From the NCBI GenBank assembly GCA_963976795.1, contig CAXBLT010000021.1, positions 1-26,047 of the forward strand: a stretch of 26,047 nucleotides of DNA, written 5' to 3'. Origin of the DNA: UBA7359 sp963976795. Its GTDB lineage: Bacteria; Pseudomonadota; Gammaproteobacteria; Eutrophobiales; Eutrophobiaceae. Under the pieces are notes generated by a model. It worked only from the letters and a program-made list of their open reading frames with translations, made no database searches and had not been told where the DNA came from. Positions 1 to 9,413 of the stretch are shown piece after piece (the stretch's first letter is position 1; each line of letters opens with the position of its first letter). Both the position numbers and the translations under genes were made by a program.

Positions 1-72
1 GCGTCACTCCCGTGTAAACGGGAGTCCAGAGATTATATTATTGACTAGATTCCCGTTTTTACGGGAATGACA
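1..72. repeat. REPIN-like pair of inverted hairpin repeats
   Basis: Two palindromes lie head to head. The first is ACTCCCGT-gtaa-ACGGGAGT at 6-25, flanked by GCGTC on the left and CCAG on the right. The second is ATTCCCGT-tttt-ACGGGAAT at 49-68, flanked by CTAG on the left and GACA on the right. The second is therefore the reverse complement of the first, flanks included, which is the layout of a REPIN (two REP sequences in opposite orientation). Both cores match the ATTCCC-N8-GGGAAT pattern known from neisserial dRS3 repeats, the first with one base changed in each arm. The same family recurs at 10496, 11707-12120 and 12435-12796. The element ends about 40 bases before the first synthase gene. 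Bases 73-113 hold no clear promoter. Confidence 0.8.
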
Positions 73-113
73 TATTAAAAGCACAAGGTGCTAACGTAAA
101 TTTTAAGTGAACA

Positions 114-3100
114 ATGCCTAAAAAAGAAAACAAACAACAAATGAAACCACTCGCCATAGTTGGTATAGGTTGCCTTTTCCCTAAAGCAAATAACGCCGAA
201 GAATATTGGGCTAATATTCGAGAAGGTGTTGATGCGATAACGGATATTCCAGAGACACATTGGAAGCCATCTGATTATTTCAACGAAGATAAATCCGAAC
301 CGGATATGACTTATGGTAAGCGTGGTGGATTTATAAATGCGGTTGATTTCAATCCATTGTTGTATGGAATGAGTCCAAACAATATCGAGGCAACTGACAC
401 GACTCAACTGCTCGGCATGATGGTGGCGCGACAGGCCTTATTGGATGCCGGTTACTCAACCGGTAAAGACGCGGGTGACGGGCGAGAATTCGATCGTGAT
501 CGTACCAGCGTGATCCTCGGTGTTACCGGAACATTAGAATTAGTGATACCGCTAGGTGCAAGATTAGGTCATCCCATTTGGCGTAAGGCACTTGCCGATG
601 CTGGTGTTGATTCAGAAACAACAGAAGATGTTGTCCAACGTATTGCTGATGGTTATGTCCCTTGGCAAGAAAATTCATTTCCTGGCCTATTGGGTAATGT
701 CGCTGCGGGCCGTATCGCAAACCGTTTTGATCTTGGCGGTACTAACTGCGTCGTTGATGCAGCTTGTGCCAGTTCTTTAAGCGCAGTGCATCTTGCCGCA
801 TTAGAACTTAGTGCCGGTCGGGTTGATATGGCGATTACGGGTGGCATGGATACCTTCAACGATATCTTTATGTATATGTGTTTTAGTAAAACACCTGCTT
901 TATCTCCTACGGGGAATAGTCGTCCGTTTGCAAAGGAAGGTGATGGCACGATACTTGGCGAAGGCTTGGGTGCTGTTATATTAAAGCGTCTTGAAGATGC
1001 TGAACGTGATGGTGATAAGGTTTATGCCGTGTTACGTGGTATGGGCTCATCATCTGATGGCAAAGGTAATGCTATCTATGCCCCTAGTTCAGCTGGCCAA
1101 ACCAAAGCGCTATGGAATGCCTACCGGGAAGCGGATGTCACACCACGAAGTATAGAGTTAGTCGAGGCGCACGGCACGGGTACTTCGGTAGGTGATGCTG
1201 TTGAAGCGAAGGCCTTGTCCGGTGTTTATAGTCAAGATAATGAAGATGAGACATGGTGTGCCGTTGGTTCAGTCAAGTCTATGATAGGGCATACGAAAGC
1301 AGCAGCGGGTATCGCCGGGCTTATTAAAACGGCAATGGCATTAAAACATAAAGTTTTACCACCCAGTATCAAGGTAGATGAACCGTTAGAGATTATTAAC
1401 CCTGGCACAGCACCGATATATCTCAATTCAATTAAACGTCCGTGGCTAAAAACACAAGCAACGCCCAGACGAGCTGCATTAAGTGCCTTTGGTTTTGGTG
1501 GTAGCAATTTTCATTGCGTACTCGAAGAAGCAGAAGCGACGAAGACAGCGATCGAATGGGACGGGCAAGTATTAATCATCGCACTTAGTGCCGATTCTAA
1601 ATCAGGCTTAATAGATCAATTGCCGGATGCTGCCGTATTAACATCAGCAGAGCGGCTTCGCTTCTTTGCCTATGACTCATGCCAGACCTTTAAAGCAGAT
1701 GCCGAGCATCGCTTAACCATTGTTGTTGATAAAACAAATACAGAACTAGAAAAAGTAGTGACAGACGTTAAGCAACAGCTTAATGATGCCGCGGAGACAT
1801 CCTGGCAAAGACCAAACGGTGTGAGCTATAGTTCAGGTAAAGAGGATAATAAAGTTGTTTTTGTCTTTCCGGGACAAGGTTCTCAGTACGTCGGTATGTG
1901 CCGTGACCTGGCATGTCAGTTCCCTCAGTTTTCAACTGCGCTCGAAGAAGCGAACCAACTATTTATTGAAGCGACAGGGAAACAAAGTCTGGCAGATGTC
2001 TTGTACCCCATTCCTGTCTTTTCCAAGGTAGATGAAAAAGAACAGGAGAATACATTACGTCAGACACAGAATGCACAACCCGCAATCGGTGCGGTGAGTG
2101 TTGGTGCTTTAAATGTATTAAATCATTTTGCAGTTAAACCAACGGCGGCGATTGGACATAGCTATGGAGAACTTACCGCGCTTTCTGCGGCGGGAGTTTA
2201 TAGTACGGCTACCTTGCAGCGTTTATCTCGTGTCCGTGGTGAACTTATGGCCACAGGTGAGGGCGATCGAGGATCCATGCTGGCGGTAGTAGCACCCTAT
2301 ACACAAGTTGAATCCTTGCTCAAAGAAAATAATATAGATTTAATTATCGCAAACCATAATTCACCAAACCAGGTCGTGTTGTCCGGTGCGACAGATCAAG
2401 TCGATAGTTTTGCCAAGCTGGCAAAGGCAGAAAAAATACGAGCAGTTAAGTTACCTGTTGCGGCTGCGTTCCATAGTTCATTTGTTGCTGATGCAGCAAA
2501 ACCGTTCTATGAGGCACTAGCGCCATTTGAATTTTCGGCGAATAGTTTTCAAGTGCTCTCAAATACGACAACAGACGCTTATCCAACAGAGGCAGAAGCA
2601 GCGAAACAATTATTGGCGAACCAGTTAGCGGCACCGGTTAGGTTTGTTGAACAAGTGGAAAAACTATATGCAGAAGGATTTAATACCTTTGTCGAAGTAG
2701 GACCAGGCAAGACCCTGACTGGGCTCGTTAGTGCAATCCTGGATGATAAAGAGTTTACTGCCATTGCAGTAGACGCGTCTGTAGGCAAAAAACAGGGGCA
2801 ATATGATCTGGCATCAGCATTGGCCAGCCTTGTAACAAAGGGAGTTAATGTGGATCTAAAAAAATGGGATGCACGTTGTTCAGAGCTTGAAAGACCCCCG
2901 GCAGAGAACGACAAAAATACGAAACGTGCTATGACAGTATCGATTAGTGGTGCCAATGTCATGTTACCGCGTGAACCCAGGCCACCAAGCAAACCTCGGC
3001 CACCCAGTAAACCAAAGAAGACCATTATCAATATGACTGATGAAGTAAAACAATCACCACAGACGACTAATGCCGTTGTTCCACAACAAACCAATGGTTT

Positions 3101-6100
3101 ATTGCAGGCGACTCAGGAAAGTATTCTCGCACTACAAAAAATGCAGGAACAAACAGCCCGCTTACACCAGCAATATCTTGAAGGACAAGAAACGGCACAA
3201 AAATCGATTCAATCTTTACTGGAACAACAGCAACGCTTAATGTCGGGACAAGCATTAGCGCCAGTAACACAACAAATTGCGTCACAACCTGCGCAACAGA
3301 AAATCAAGTTAAATGTACCTGTACAGGAAAATACAATCACACCGGCAGTAGTAGAAAAACCAGTCGTTAAAGAGATTGAAGAAACCAAACTCGCTGTAGA
3401 GGTAAATGATGCGCAGTCTGATGTTGATATCAATAACCTGTTATTAAATGTCGTTTCCGAAAAAACCGGTTACCCATTAGAGATGCTAAGTCTCGATATG
3501 AGTTTGGATACAGACCTTGGTATTGATTCGATTAAGCGTGTTGAGATCCTCTCTGCATTGCAAGAAAAGTTACCTTGGTCTGCCGCAGTTAACCCAGAAG
3601 AATTAGGTACCTTTCAATTCTTGCAACACATTGTTGAGTTTATCGTTGCAGGTAGACCTGCTCTTGCGACAGCGGTAGCAACTGAAGTTAAACAGAGTGC
3701 AGCAACAGATAATAACTTTGAAAAAGTGTTATTGAACATTGTCGCTGAAAAAACCGGTTACCCGATCGAGATGTTAGATCTGGAAATGAACCTTGACAGT
3801 GATCTGGGAATTGATTCAATTAAACGTGTTGAAATCTTGTCGGCATTGCAAGAAGCCATGCCCGAATTACCCACGGTCAGTCCTGATGAGCTGGGGCAAT
3901 TACAAACCCTGCGCTCAATAACAGAATTGTTTATAGCAGAACAAACTGAAAAAACAGCAATAGCAACACCTCCAGTGACCCAAGTAAACAATACTGATAA
4001 TGGTTTTGCAGATACTTTATTGGAAGTAGTCGCAGATAAAACAGGCTACCCAACTGAGATGTTAAGTCTCGATATGAACTTGGACAGTGATCTGGGTATT
4101 GATTCTATTAAGCGAGTAGAAATATTGTCTGCAATTCAGGAGCGCATTCCTGAGCTACCTGCTGTAAGTCCGGATGACATGGCGGCTTTGCAAACACTGC
4201 AATCTATCGTTGATGTATTTAATATCGCTGACGTTGTCGTAGCGAGCACACCGCAACAAACTGACTCAGACCTTTCAGAAATTTTACTTAAGGTTGTTGC
4301 CGACAAAACGGGTTATCCAGCCGAGATGTTAAATCTGGAAATGCACCTGGATAGTGACCTGGGTATCGATTCTATCAAACGGGTCGAAATTTTATCGGCG
4401 TTACAAGATAAGTTACCAGACTTGCCTGTTGTTGCCGCGGATGATCTTGCCGCCTTACAAACCCTGCAACAAATCATAGACTATATGAACGCGCAAACGG
4501 GCGCGATAGCGTCAACGCCTGTTCAAGAGCAACAGTTAGAAAAAAGCGTGATCGGTAATGAGGAACAGTCAAGATTGATCCGCAGTGTTGTACATGCGGT
4601 TCCTTTTCAAAATGCAGATAAAAGAAACGCGATTGCATTTAATCCAACTAAAGAGATTTGGCTAAACAAAAGTGGTGGTGAGTTAGCAAAGCAATTAGCA
4701 GAGGAATTAAACAGCAATGGTTATAAGACACGGCTTGTAGCCAGGAATGTAAAATCCAATGACAAACTGGCTGCTCTAATTCTTATAGCGGACAATAAAA
4801 CAGATAAACAAGGACTGTTGGATGCTTTTACATTAATGCAAACAGGTAGCGCATCGCTTAAGAAATCAAAAGGACTTCTGGTTTCGATTACGACACTAGG
4901 TGGCCGTTTTGGTTTTGATGGCAATATTAAAGGTAGTGTTGAGCAGTCTGGTCTGTGTGGGTTGATAAAAACAGCAGATAAGGAATGGGACGACGTTAGC
5001 TGTAAATCAATCGACATTGATTCGAGTCCCCAGTCTACTTCCTTGCTCCATGAAGAGATCTTTCTTGAAGGGCCGTTAGAAACAGGACTGGTTGATGGAG
5101 AGCTTCTCCAATTAACATTAAATGAAGAAGCGATAGATGAACCTCAATCACAACCCACCTTACTCAATGACGAAGATTTAATCGTCATATCAGGAGGCGC
5201 ACGAGGTGTGACGGCAGAGGTGGCAATAAAACTTGCAGAGACATATCGGTGCAATCTTTTATTGTTAGGTCGTAGCCCGGAGCCGGAAGCTGAACCAGAA
5301 TGGTTAACGGCATTAGCTGAGCCTGCAACGGTTAAGAAAGCAATCCTCGATAATTCAAATGAAAAACTTAAGCCCGCAGAACTGGAAAAACGTTATCAAT
5401 CTGTTTTAGCCAACCGTGAGATAAGCAGAACCTTACAACGAATCGAAGAAACGGGTACACAAGCACAATATGCCTCAGTCGATGTAAACGATAACGATGC
5501 TGTTGCCAATGTAATCAATATGGCGCGTATTGAGTTAGGTAATGTGACGGGAATCATCCATGCCGCAGGTGTATTAGCTGATCGTATAATCGAAGACAAG
5601 ACAGAAGAACAATTCGGCGCTGTTTATTCAACCAAAGTAGACGGACTAAAAAGTTTATTGTCAGCAACGCGTGATGATAACTTGAAACTAATGGTTCTAT
5701 TTTCATCAACAACAGCACGTCTAGGTCGAAAAGGACAAGTGGATTATGCTGCTGCAAATGAAGTTTTGAATAAATTTGCAGAATTAGAAAATCAAAAAAG
5801 ACCAGAGTGCAAAGTGTTGTCAGTCAACTGGGGGCCATGGGATGGCGGTATGGTGACTCCTGGACTGAAGAAGCTCTTTGCAGAAGAGGGAGTCGGCGTC
5901 ATTGGTTTAAGCGTTGGTGCAGATTATCTGATAGAAGAAATAGAATCAGACGGTCCTGTTGAAACAGTTGTTCTCGGTGAAACGGATAACATACTAAAAA
6001 CTGTACCGCTAACTAACGCTCTACCCTTAGCTGAACGTGGTGATTTGGCGATCGCATTTGAACGTGACCTATCTGTTAGCTCAAATGACTTTCTCAATTC

Positions 6101-6896
6101 GCACGTCATGAACGGACAGGCAGTCTTACCGGTCGCGGTTATTATCGAATGGTTTGCGCATGGCGCACTACATTTGAATCCAGGCATGCAGTTTCATGGC
6201 TTTGATGAGTTTCGTGTACTAAAAGGAATTACATTAAAGGAAAATGAAAATATAAATTTAAAAATAATGGCAGGCGTTATGTTTCAACAAGGCAATTTAT
6301 CACTTGTCCCGGTTGAATTACGCTCAGGTGAAATATTGCATGCCAGTGCGGTGATGGTCCTGGTTGATGCTTATGAAAAAAATGTCCTGCCAAAGTTACA
6401 AGCTGTTAAAGGCGCTTACCAGTATCAACAAGGTGAGTATTATCAAAACGGGCAGCTATTTCACGGACAGCATCTACATGGTATACGCGAAGTAACCCAT
6501 TGCAGTGAAAAAGGGATTGTTGCTAATGTTGATTCGGCACCGCCTCCCACGGCATGGATGAAGCAACCGATACGTTCAAGTTGGTTAACTGATCCCTTAA
6601 TCCTCGACTCAGCATTTCAGATGATGATCCTGTGGAGTTTTGAACAACAGGGGATAGGGTCATTGCCAACGGCAATAGCACATTATCGGCAGTATCATCG
6701 AAGCTATCCGAAAGCCGGCGCTAAAGTGATCGCCGATGTGATTGAGCATACCGATCATCGTGCAAATGCCTCAATTGAATTCATTGGTGATAATGGGCAA
6801 TTAATTGCATTAATGGAAGGTTATGAATGCGTACGCGATAGTTCGCTGCAAACGGCATTTCATAAAAATGAACTAGGCAAAAAAGAAAACGTTTAG
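114..6896 (+). CDS. pfaA: PfaA-like iterative lipid synthase subunit (KS-AT-4xACP-KR-DH)
   Basis: This is a multifunctional type I synthase of the PUFA/secondary-lipid (Pfa) family, 2260 aa, presumably cytosolic. Domains in order: ketosynthase about 10-465 with C218 (DAACASS), H353 (EAHGTGT) and H393 (GHTKAAAG); acyltransferase about 583-890 with S683 (GHSYGE) and H787; a proline-rich stretch about 945-975; a Gln-rich probable coiled coil about 985-1045; four ACPs with phosphopantetheine serines S1139, S1235, S1331 and S1420, each in LGIDSIKRVEIL; a long structural region; a KR with GGARGV at about 1694 and Y1878; and a C-terminal PKS-type DH with H1997 (HVMNGQAVLP) and D2165 (DSAFQ). All catalytic residues expected of each domain are present. 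Canonical PfaA usually has five or more ACPs, so four is at the low end. There is no thioesterase. The start at 114 has only a weak AAGTGA upstream; the in-frame ATG at 141 is an alternative. The matching PfaC-like subunit is at 16186. Whether the product is a true PUFA or another polyunsaturated/hydroxylated chain cannot be read from sequence. Confidence 0.93.
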   Translation: MPKKENKQQMKPLAIVGIGCLFPKANNAEEYWANIREGVDAITDIPETHWKPSDYFNEDKSEPDMTYGKRGGFINAVDFNPLLYGMSPNNIEATDTTQLLGMMVARQALLDAGYSTGKDAGDGREFDRDRTSVILGVTGTLELVIPLGARLGHPIWRKALADAGVDSETTEDVVQRIADGYVPWQENSFPGLLGNVAAGRIANRFDLGGTNCVVDAACASSLSAVHLAALELSAGRVDMAITGGMDTFNDIFMYMCFSKTPALSPTGNSRPFAKEGDGTILGEGLGAVILKRLEDAERDGDKVYAVLRGMGSSSDGKGNAIYAPSSAGQTKALWNAYREADVTPRSIELVEAHGTGTSVGDAVEAKALSGVYSQDNEDETWCAVGSVKSMIGHTKAAAGIAGLIKTAMALKHKVLPPSIKVDEPLEIINPGTAPIYLNSIKRPWLKTQATPRRAALSAFGFGGSNFHCVLEEAEATKTAIEWDGQVLIIALSADSKSGLIDQLPDAAVLTSAERLRFFAYDSCQTFKADAEHRLTIVVDKTNTELEKVVTDVKQQLNDAAETSWQRPNGVSYSSGKEDNKVVFVFPGQGSQYVGMCRDLACQFPQFSTALEEANQLFIEATGKQSLADVLYPIPVFSKVDEKEQENTLRQTQNAQPAIGAVSVGALNVLNHFAVKPTAAIGHSYGELTALSAAGVYSTATLQRLSRVRGELMATGEGDRGSMLAVVAPYTQVESLLKENNIDLIIANHNSPNQVVLSGATDQVDSFAKLAKAEKIRAVKLPVAAAFHSSFVADAAKPFYEALAPFEFSANSFQVLSNTTTDAYPTEAEAAKQLLANQLAAPVRFVEQVEKLYAEGFNTFVEVGPGKTLTGLVSAILDDKEFTAIAVDASVGKKQGQYDLASALASLVTKGVNVDLKKWDARCSELERPPAENDKNTKRAMTVSISGANVMLPREPRPPSKPRPPSKPKKTIINMTDEVKQSPQTTNAVVPQQTNGLLQATQESILALQKMQEQTARLHQQYLEGQETAQKSIQSLLEQQQRLMSGQALAPVTQQIASQPAQQKIKLNVPVQENTITPAVVEKPVVKEIEETKLAVEVNDAQSDVDINNLLLNVVSEKTGYPLEMLSLDMSLDTDLGIDSIKRVEILSALQEKLPWSAAVNPEELGTFQFLQHIVEFIVAGRPALATAVATEVKQSAATDNNFEKVLLNIVAEKTGYPIEMLDLEMNLDSDLGIDSIKRVEILSALQEAMPELPTVSPDELGQLQTLRSITELFIAEQTEKTAIATPPVTQVNNTDNGFADTLLEVVADKTGYPTEMLSLDMNLDSDLGIDSIKRVEILSAIQERIPELPAVSPDDMAALQTLQSIVDVFNIADVVVASTPQQTDSDLSEILLKVVADKTGYPAEMLNLEMHLDSDLGIDSIKRVEILSALQDKLPDLPVVAADDLAALQTLQQIIDYMNAQTGAIASTPVQEQQLEKSVIGNEEQSRLIRSVVHAVPFQNADKRNAIAFNPTKEIWLNKSGGELAKQLAEELNSNGYKTRLVARNVKSNDKLAALILIADNKTDKQGLLDAFTLMQTGSASLKKSKGLLVSITTLGGRFGFDGNIKGSVEQSGLCGLIKTADKEWDDVSCKSIDIDSSPQSTSLLHEEIFLEGPLETGLVDGELLQLTLNEEAIDEPQSQPTLLNDEDLIVISGGARGVTAEVAIKLAETYRCNLLLLGRSPEPEAEPEWLTALAEPATVKKAILDNSNEKLKPAELEKRYQSVLANREISRTLQRIEETGTQAQYASVDVNDNDAVANVINMARIELGNVTGIIHAAGVLADRIIEDKTEEQFGAVYSTKVDGLKSLLSATRDDNLKLMVLFSSTTARLGRKGQVDYAAANEVLNKFAELENQKRPECKVLSVNWGPWDGGMVTPGLKKLFAEEGVGVIGLSVGADYLIEEIESDGPVETVVLGETDNILKTVPLTNALPLAERGDLAIAFERDLSVSSNDFLNSHVMNGQAVLPVAVIIEWFAHGALHLNPGMQFHGFDEFRVLKGITLKENENINLKIMAGVMFQQGNLSLVPVELRSGEILHASAVMVLVDAYEKNVLPKLQAVKGAYQYQQGEYYQNGQLFHGQHLHGIREVTHCSEKGIVANVDSAPPPTAWMKQPIRSSWLTDPLILDSAFQMMILWSFEQQGIGSLPTAIAHYRQYHRSYPKAGAKVIADVIEHTDHRANASIEFIGDNGQLIALMEGYECVRDSSLQTAFHKNELGKKENV

Positions 6897-6920
6897 CTTT
6901 AATAACATTAAAGTTAAACG
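6890..6920 (+). terminator. 14-bp hairpin over the pfaA-like stop codon
   Basis: The arms 6890-6903 and 6907-6920 pair over 14 positions, with one G-U wobble and a 3-base loop. The stop codon lies inside the left arm. No U-run follows on the + strand, so a classical intrinsic terminator is not proven. An A-rich stretch precedes the stem, so the hairpin would read better as a terminator for minus-strand transcription. It could also serve as a 3' stabiliser. Similar stop-codon hairpins occur after gmd and hipA. Confidence 0.45.
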
Positions 6921-7078
6921 CTATTAATATTGCAGAATTTAGTAGTTGCTAAAGTGAGAAATGCGTCACATCAGCCAGAGCTAAATAAATTAAGCCTATA
7001 CACGTGAGCTAAAATATGAAAAACGCATAATATGTGTATATTACATACAATAATCATATAGTTGAGCAACGTTTATTA

Positions 7079-7957
7079 ATGAAAGGAATTATTCTTGCCG
7101 GGGGCTCCGGCACGCGCTTATATCCCCTTACACTTTCGGTAAGTAAGCAGTTAATGCCGGTGTACGACAAGCCGATGATTTATTATCCCTTATCGATCCT
7201 CATGATGGCCGGGATAAGAGAGATCCTCATAATTACAACCCCGGATGATCAGAGCGCATTTAGATTATTATTGGGAGATGGAAATCAATGGGGTATAGAG
7301 ATAAGTTATGCGGTTCAGCCCAATCCTGATGGACTTGCTCAGGCATTTATTCTTGGAGAACAATTTATAGGTGATGATAGCGTCAGTCTTATTTTAGGGG
7401 ATAATATTTTCTTTGGTCATGGGCTCGCAAAATCATTACAACAGATCGCTAAAAAGAACACAGGTGCGACAATCTTTGGCTACTATGTAAAAGATCCTGA
7501 ACGATATGGCGTTGCCTCATTCGATGTAGATGGCAAGGTTGTAGACTTGGTAGAAAAACCAGAACAACCTAAAAGTAATTACGCAGTTACTGGTCTCTAT
7601 TTTTATGATAATAAAGTTGTTGATATCGCAAAACAGATTCAACCTTCCGAGAGAGGTGAATTGGAAATCACAGATGTGAACAAAATCTATATGGAAAGAG
7701 GTGAGCTTAGTGCTGAGATTATGGGACGAGGCATTGCCTGGTTAGATACAGGCACACATGATTCTTTACTCGCCGCTTCAAACTTCATTCAAATTGTGGA
7801 AGAAAGACAAAGCCTCAAGATTGGTTGTCCAGAAGAGATTGCACATCGCATGAAGTATATCAATGATGGACAGTTAAAAGCGTTGGCCGATACATTTGGC
7901 AAGAATGAATATGGGCAGTATCTGCTGAATATTATAAGACGCGGAAAAGATGAATGA
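7079..7957 (+). CDS. rmlA: Glucose-1-phosphate thymidylyltransferase
   Basis: This enzyme makes dTDP-glucose from dTTP and glucose-1-phosphate, the first step of dTDP-L-rhamnose synthesis in the cytosol. The N-terminus has the nucleotide-binding signature GGSGTRLYP at residues 8-16, then KPMIYYPLS, and LGDNIFFGHG with the metal-binding Asp at about D108. A VEKPE motif and WLDTGTHDSLL complete the family pattern. I chose the ATG at 7079 (292 aa) because family members begin almost exactly with MKGIILAGG. The longer reading from 7034 adds 15 residues with no family support. The gene ends in an ATGA overlap with rmlC, so the two are translationally coupled. It begins 182 bases after the synthase gene, beyond a hairpin, and probably has its own promoter, although I could not pick one out with confidence. 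Confidence 0.97.
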   Translation: MKGIILAGGSGTRLYPLTLSVSKQLMPVYDKPMIYYPLSILMMAGIREILIITTPDDQSAFRLLLGDGNQWGIEISYAVQPNPDGLAQAFILGEQFIGDDSVSLILGDNIFFGHGLAKSLQQIAKKNTGATIFGYYVKDPERYGVASFDVDGKVVDLVEKPEQPKSNYAVTGLYFYDNKVVDIAKQIQPSERGELEITDVNKIYMERGELSAEIMGRGIAWLDTGTHDSLLAASNFIQIVEERQSLKIGCPEEIAHRMKYINDGQLKALADTFGKNEYGQYLLNIIRRGKDE

Positions 7958-8505
7958 AGTTTAATGAAACCAATTTGGTCGGTGTTGTTGTTATAGAAAC
8001 AAATGTGTTGAATGATGCAAGAGGTTTTTTTCATGAAACCTACCGCGAAAAAGAATTCAGAGAAGCTGGAATTCCTGATAAATTTGTACAGCACAATCAT
8101 TCCCGATCAACTAAGGGAACGCTACGTGGTTTACACTATCAACTCACGCAACCCCAGGGGAAATTAGTCCGCGTCTCTCATGGCGAGGTGTTTGATGTTG
8201 CGGTTGATGTTAGAAAAGACTCCCCCAGCTTTGGTGAATGGCACGGTGCTATCCTTAGTGGTGAGAATTTGAGAATGATGTATATCCCGGCAGGTTTTGC
8301 TCATGGTTTTGTTGTGCTGTCTGAAGTAGCTGACTTTCTCTATATGTGTACGGATTACTATCACCCTCAATCCGAACAGGGGATATTATGGAACGATCCT
8401 GAAATTGGTATTGAATGGCCAGCATCAAATGTAACATTGTCGGACAAAGATAAAAATAATCCCACCCTTGCTGAACAACGGACAAATAAATTGCCCACAT
8501 ATTAG
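7954..8505 (+). CDS. rmlC: dTDP-4-dehydrorhamnose 3,5-epimerase
   Basis: A cupin-fold epimerase that converts dTDP-4-keto-6-deoxyglucose to dTDP-4-keto-L-rhamnose, the third step of the pathway. At 183 aa it is the usual length. The family catalytic His appears as H61 in TLRGLHYQ, followed by the conserved QGKLVRV stretch, IPAGFAHGF at about 111-119, and the aromatic segment DFLYMCTDYYHP at about 127-138 that includes the family Tyr. The start codon lies in a 4-base ATGA overlap with rmlA. The stop is 20 bases before the preferred rmlD start. The gene order A-C-D-B differs from the common rmlBDAC order but is a known variation of the same operon. Confidence 0.97.
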   Translation: MKFNETNLVGVVVIETNVLNDARGFFHETYREKEFREAGIPDKFVQHNHSRSTKGTLRGLHYQLTQPQGKLVRVSHGEVFDVAVDVRKDSPSFGEWHGAILSGENLRMMYIPAGFAHGFVVLSEVADFLYMCTDYYHPQSEQGILWNDPEIGIEWPASNVTLSDKDKNNPTLAEQRTNKLPTY

Positions 8506-8516
8506 AGTTATTGGTC

Positions 8517-8520
8517 GGAG
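8517..8520 (+). promoter_or_regulatory. Ribosome binding site deciding the rmlD start
   Basis: GGAG lies 5 bases before the ATG at 8526. It favours that start over the upstream in-frame TTG at 8511. Confidence 0.6.
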
Positions 8521-8525
8521 TAGTT

Positions 8526-9413
8526 ATGGAACAGATACTGGTAACAGGTTCAGAAGGACAAGTAGGCGTTGAATTAAAACGCCTAGCTGAGCAACGAGGG
8601 ATAAATTCAATCTATGCAAACAAGGAAGAACTGGATATTACGCAACTGGCCAGGTTAGAACGTGTCGTTGAGGAAAAACAACCTTCAATAATCATTAATG
8701 CTGCTGCCTATACAGCAGTCGACAAAGCAGAAGGTGAAGTTGATACTGCCATTTCAGTTAATAAAGAGGGATCTGCCAATTTAGCAAAAGTATGTAAATC
8801 TGCGAATATCCCATTACTGCATATCTCTACAGATTACGTCTATGATGGAAAGAAAGATTCACCTTATTTTGAATCAGACCGTCCAAATCCAGAAAGTATT
8901 TATGGTAAAAGCAAGTGGGAAGGTGAAGAGGCAATACAAAAAGAATTACAAGAACATATAATTCTACGTACAAGTTGGGTATTTAATTCCAGTGGACAAA
9001 GCTTTCCCAAGACCATGCTGCAATTAGCCAACGAACGAGACACACTAAACATAGTGGACGACCAATTTGGTTCACCGACATGGGCAGGGGATATAGCAGG
9101 CGTGTTACTTGATATTGCAATCAGGCATATACAAAAACAGGATATTAATTGGGGCTTGTATCATTATACAGGGGCGCCTGTTACAACTTGGTTTGGATTT
9201 GCAAAAACGATCATTGAACAGGCAAGTCAACAAGGCATACTAAAACAGATGCCAACTTTAAACGCTATCTCAAGCAATGATTATCCAACAGCGGCAAAGC
9301 GACCAAAAAATTCTGTTTTAAATTGTCAAAAGATTAGTAGAGAACTGGGAGTCATGCAGACTGACTGGCATGTTGGACTTGAAAAAATATTAACAGAGTG
9401 GAAGTTGCAATGA
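8526..9413 (+). CDS. rmlD: dTDP-4-dehydrorhamnose reductase
   Basis: A short-chain-dehydrogenase-fold reductase catalysing the last step to dTDP-L-rhamnose with NAD(P)H. The Rossmann motif TGSEGQVG is at residues 7-14. STDYVYDG at 101-108 and YGKSK (Y126, K130) supply the catalytic Thr/Tyr/Lys set. It is 295 aa from the ATG at 8526, which has GGAG 5 bases upstream; the TTG at 8511 would only add five residues. The stop codon overlaps the rmlB start as ATGA, so rmlA, C, D and B behave as one transcription unit. Confidence 0.96.
   Translation: MEQILVTGSEGQVGVELKRLAEQRGINSIYANKEELDITQLARLERVVEEKQPSIIINAAAYTAVDKAEGEVDTAISVNKEGSANLAKVCKSANIPLLHISTDYVYDGKKDSPYFESDRPNPESIYGKSKWEGEEAIQKELQEHIILRTSWVFNSSGQSFPKTMLQLANERDTLNIVDDQFGSPTWAGDIAGVLLDIAIRHIQKQDINWGLYHYTGAPVTTWFGFAKTIIEQASQQGILKQMPTLNAISSNDYPTAAKRPKNSVLNCQKISRELGVMQTDWHVGLEKILTEWKLQ

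Noticed and set aside
2579..3094. 171-aa minus-strand reading frame opposite the PfaA-like gene
   Set aside because: It lies wholly opposite well-conserved domain and linker coding sequence, with no start signal. Other long minus-strand frames opposite the synthases were rejected for the same reason.
7034..7078. Longer N-terminus for rmlA
   Set aside because: The extra 15 residues have no counterpart in the family; MKGIILAGG at 7079 is the normal beginning.
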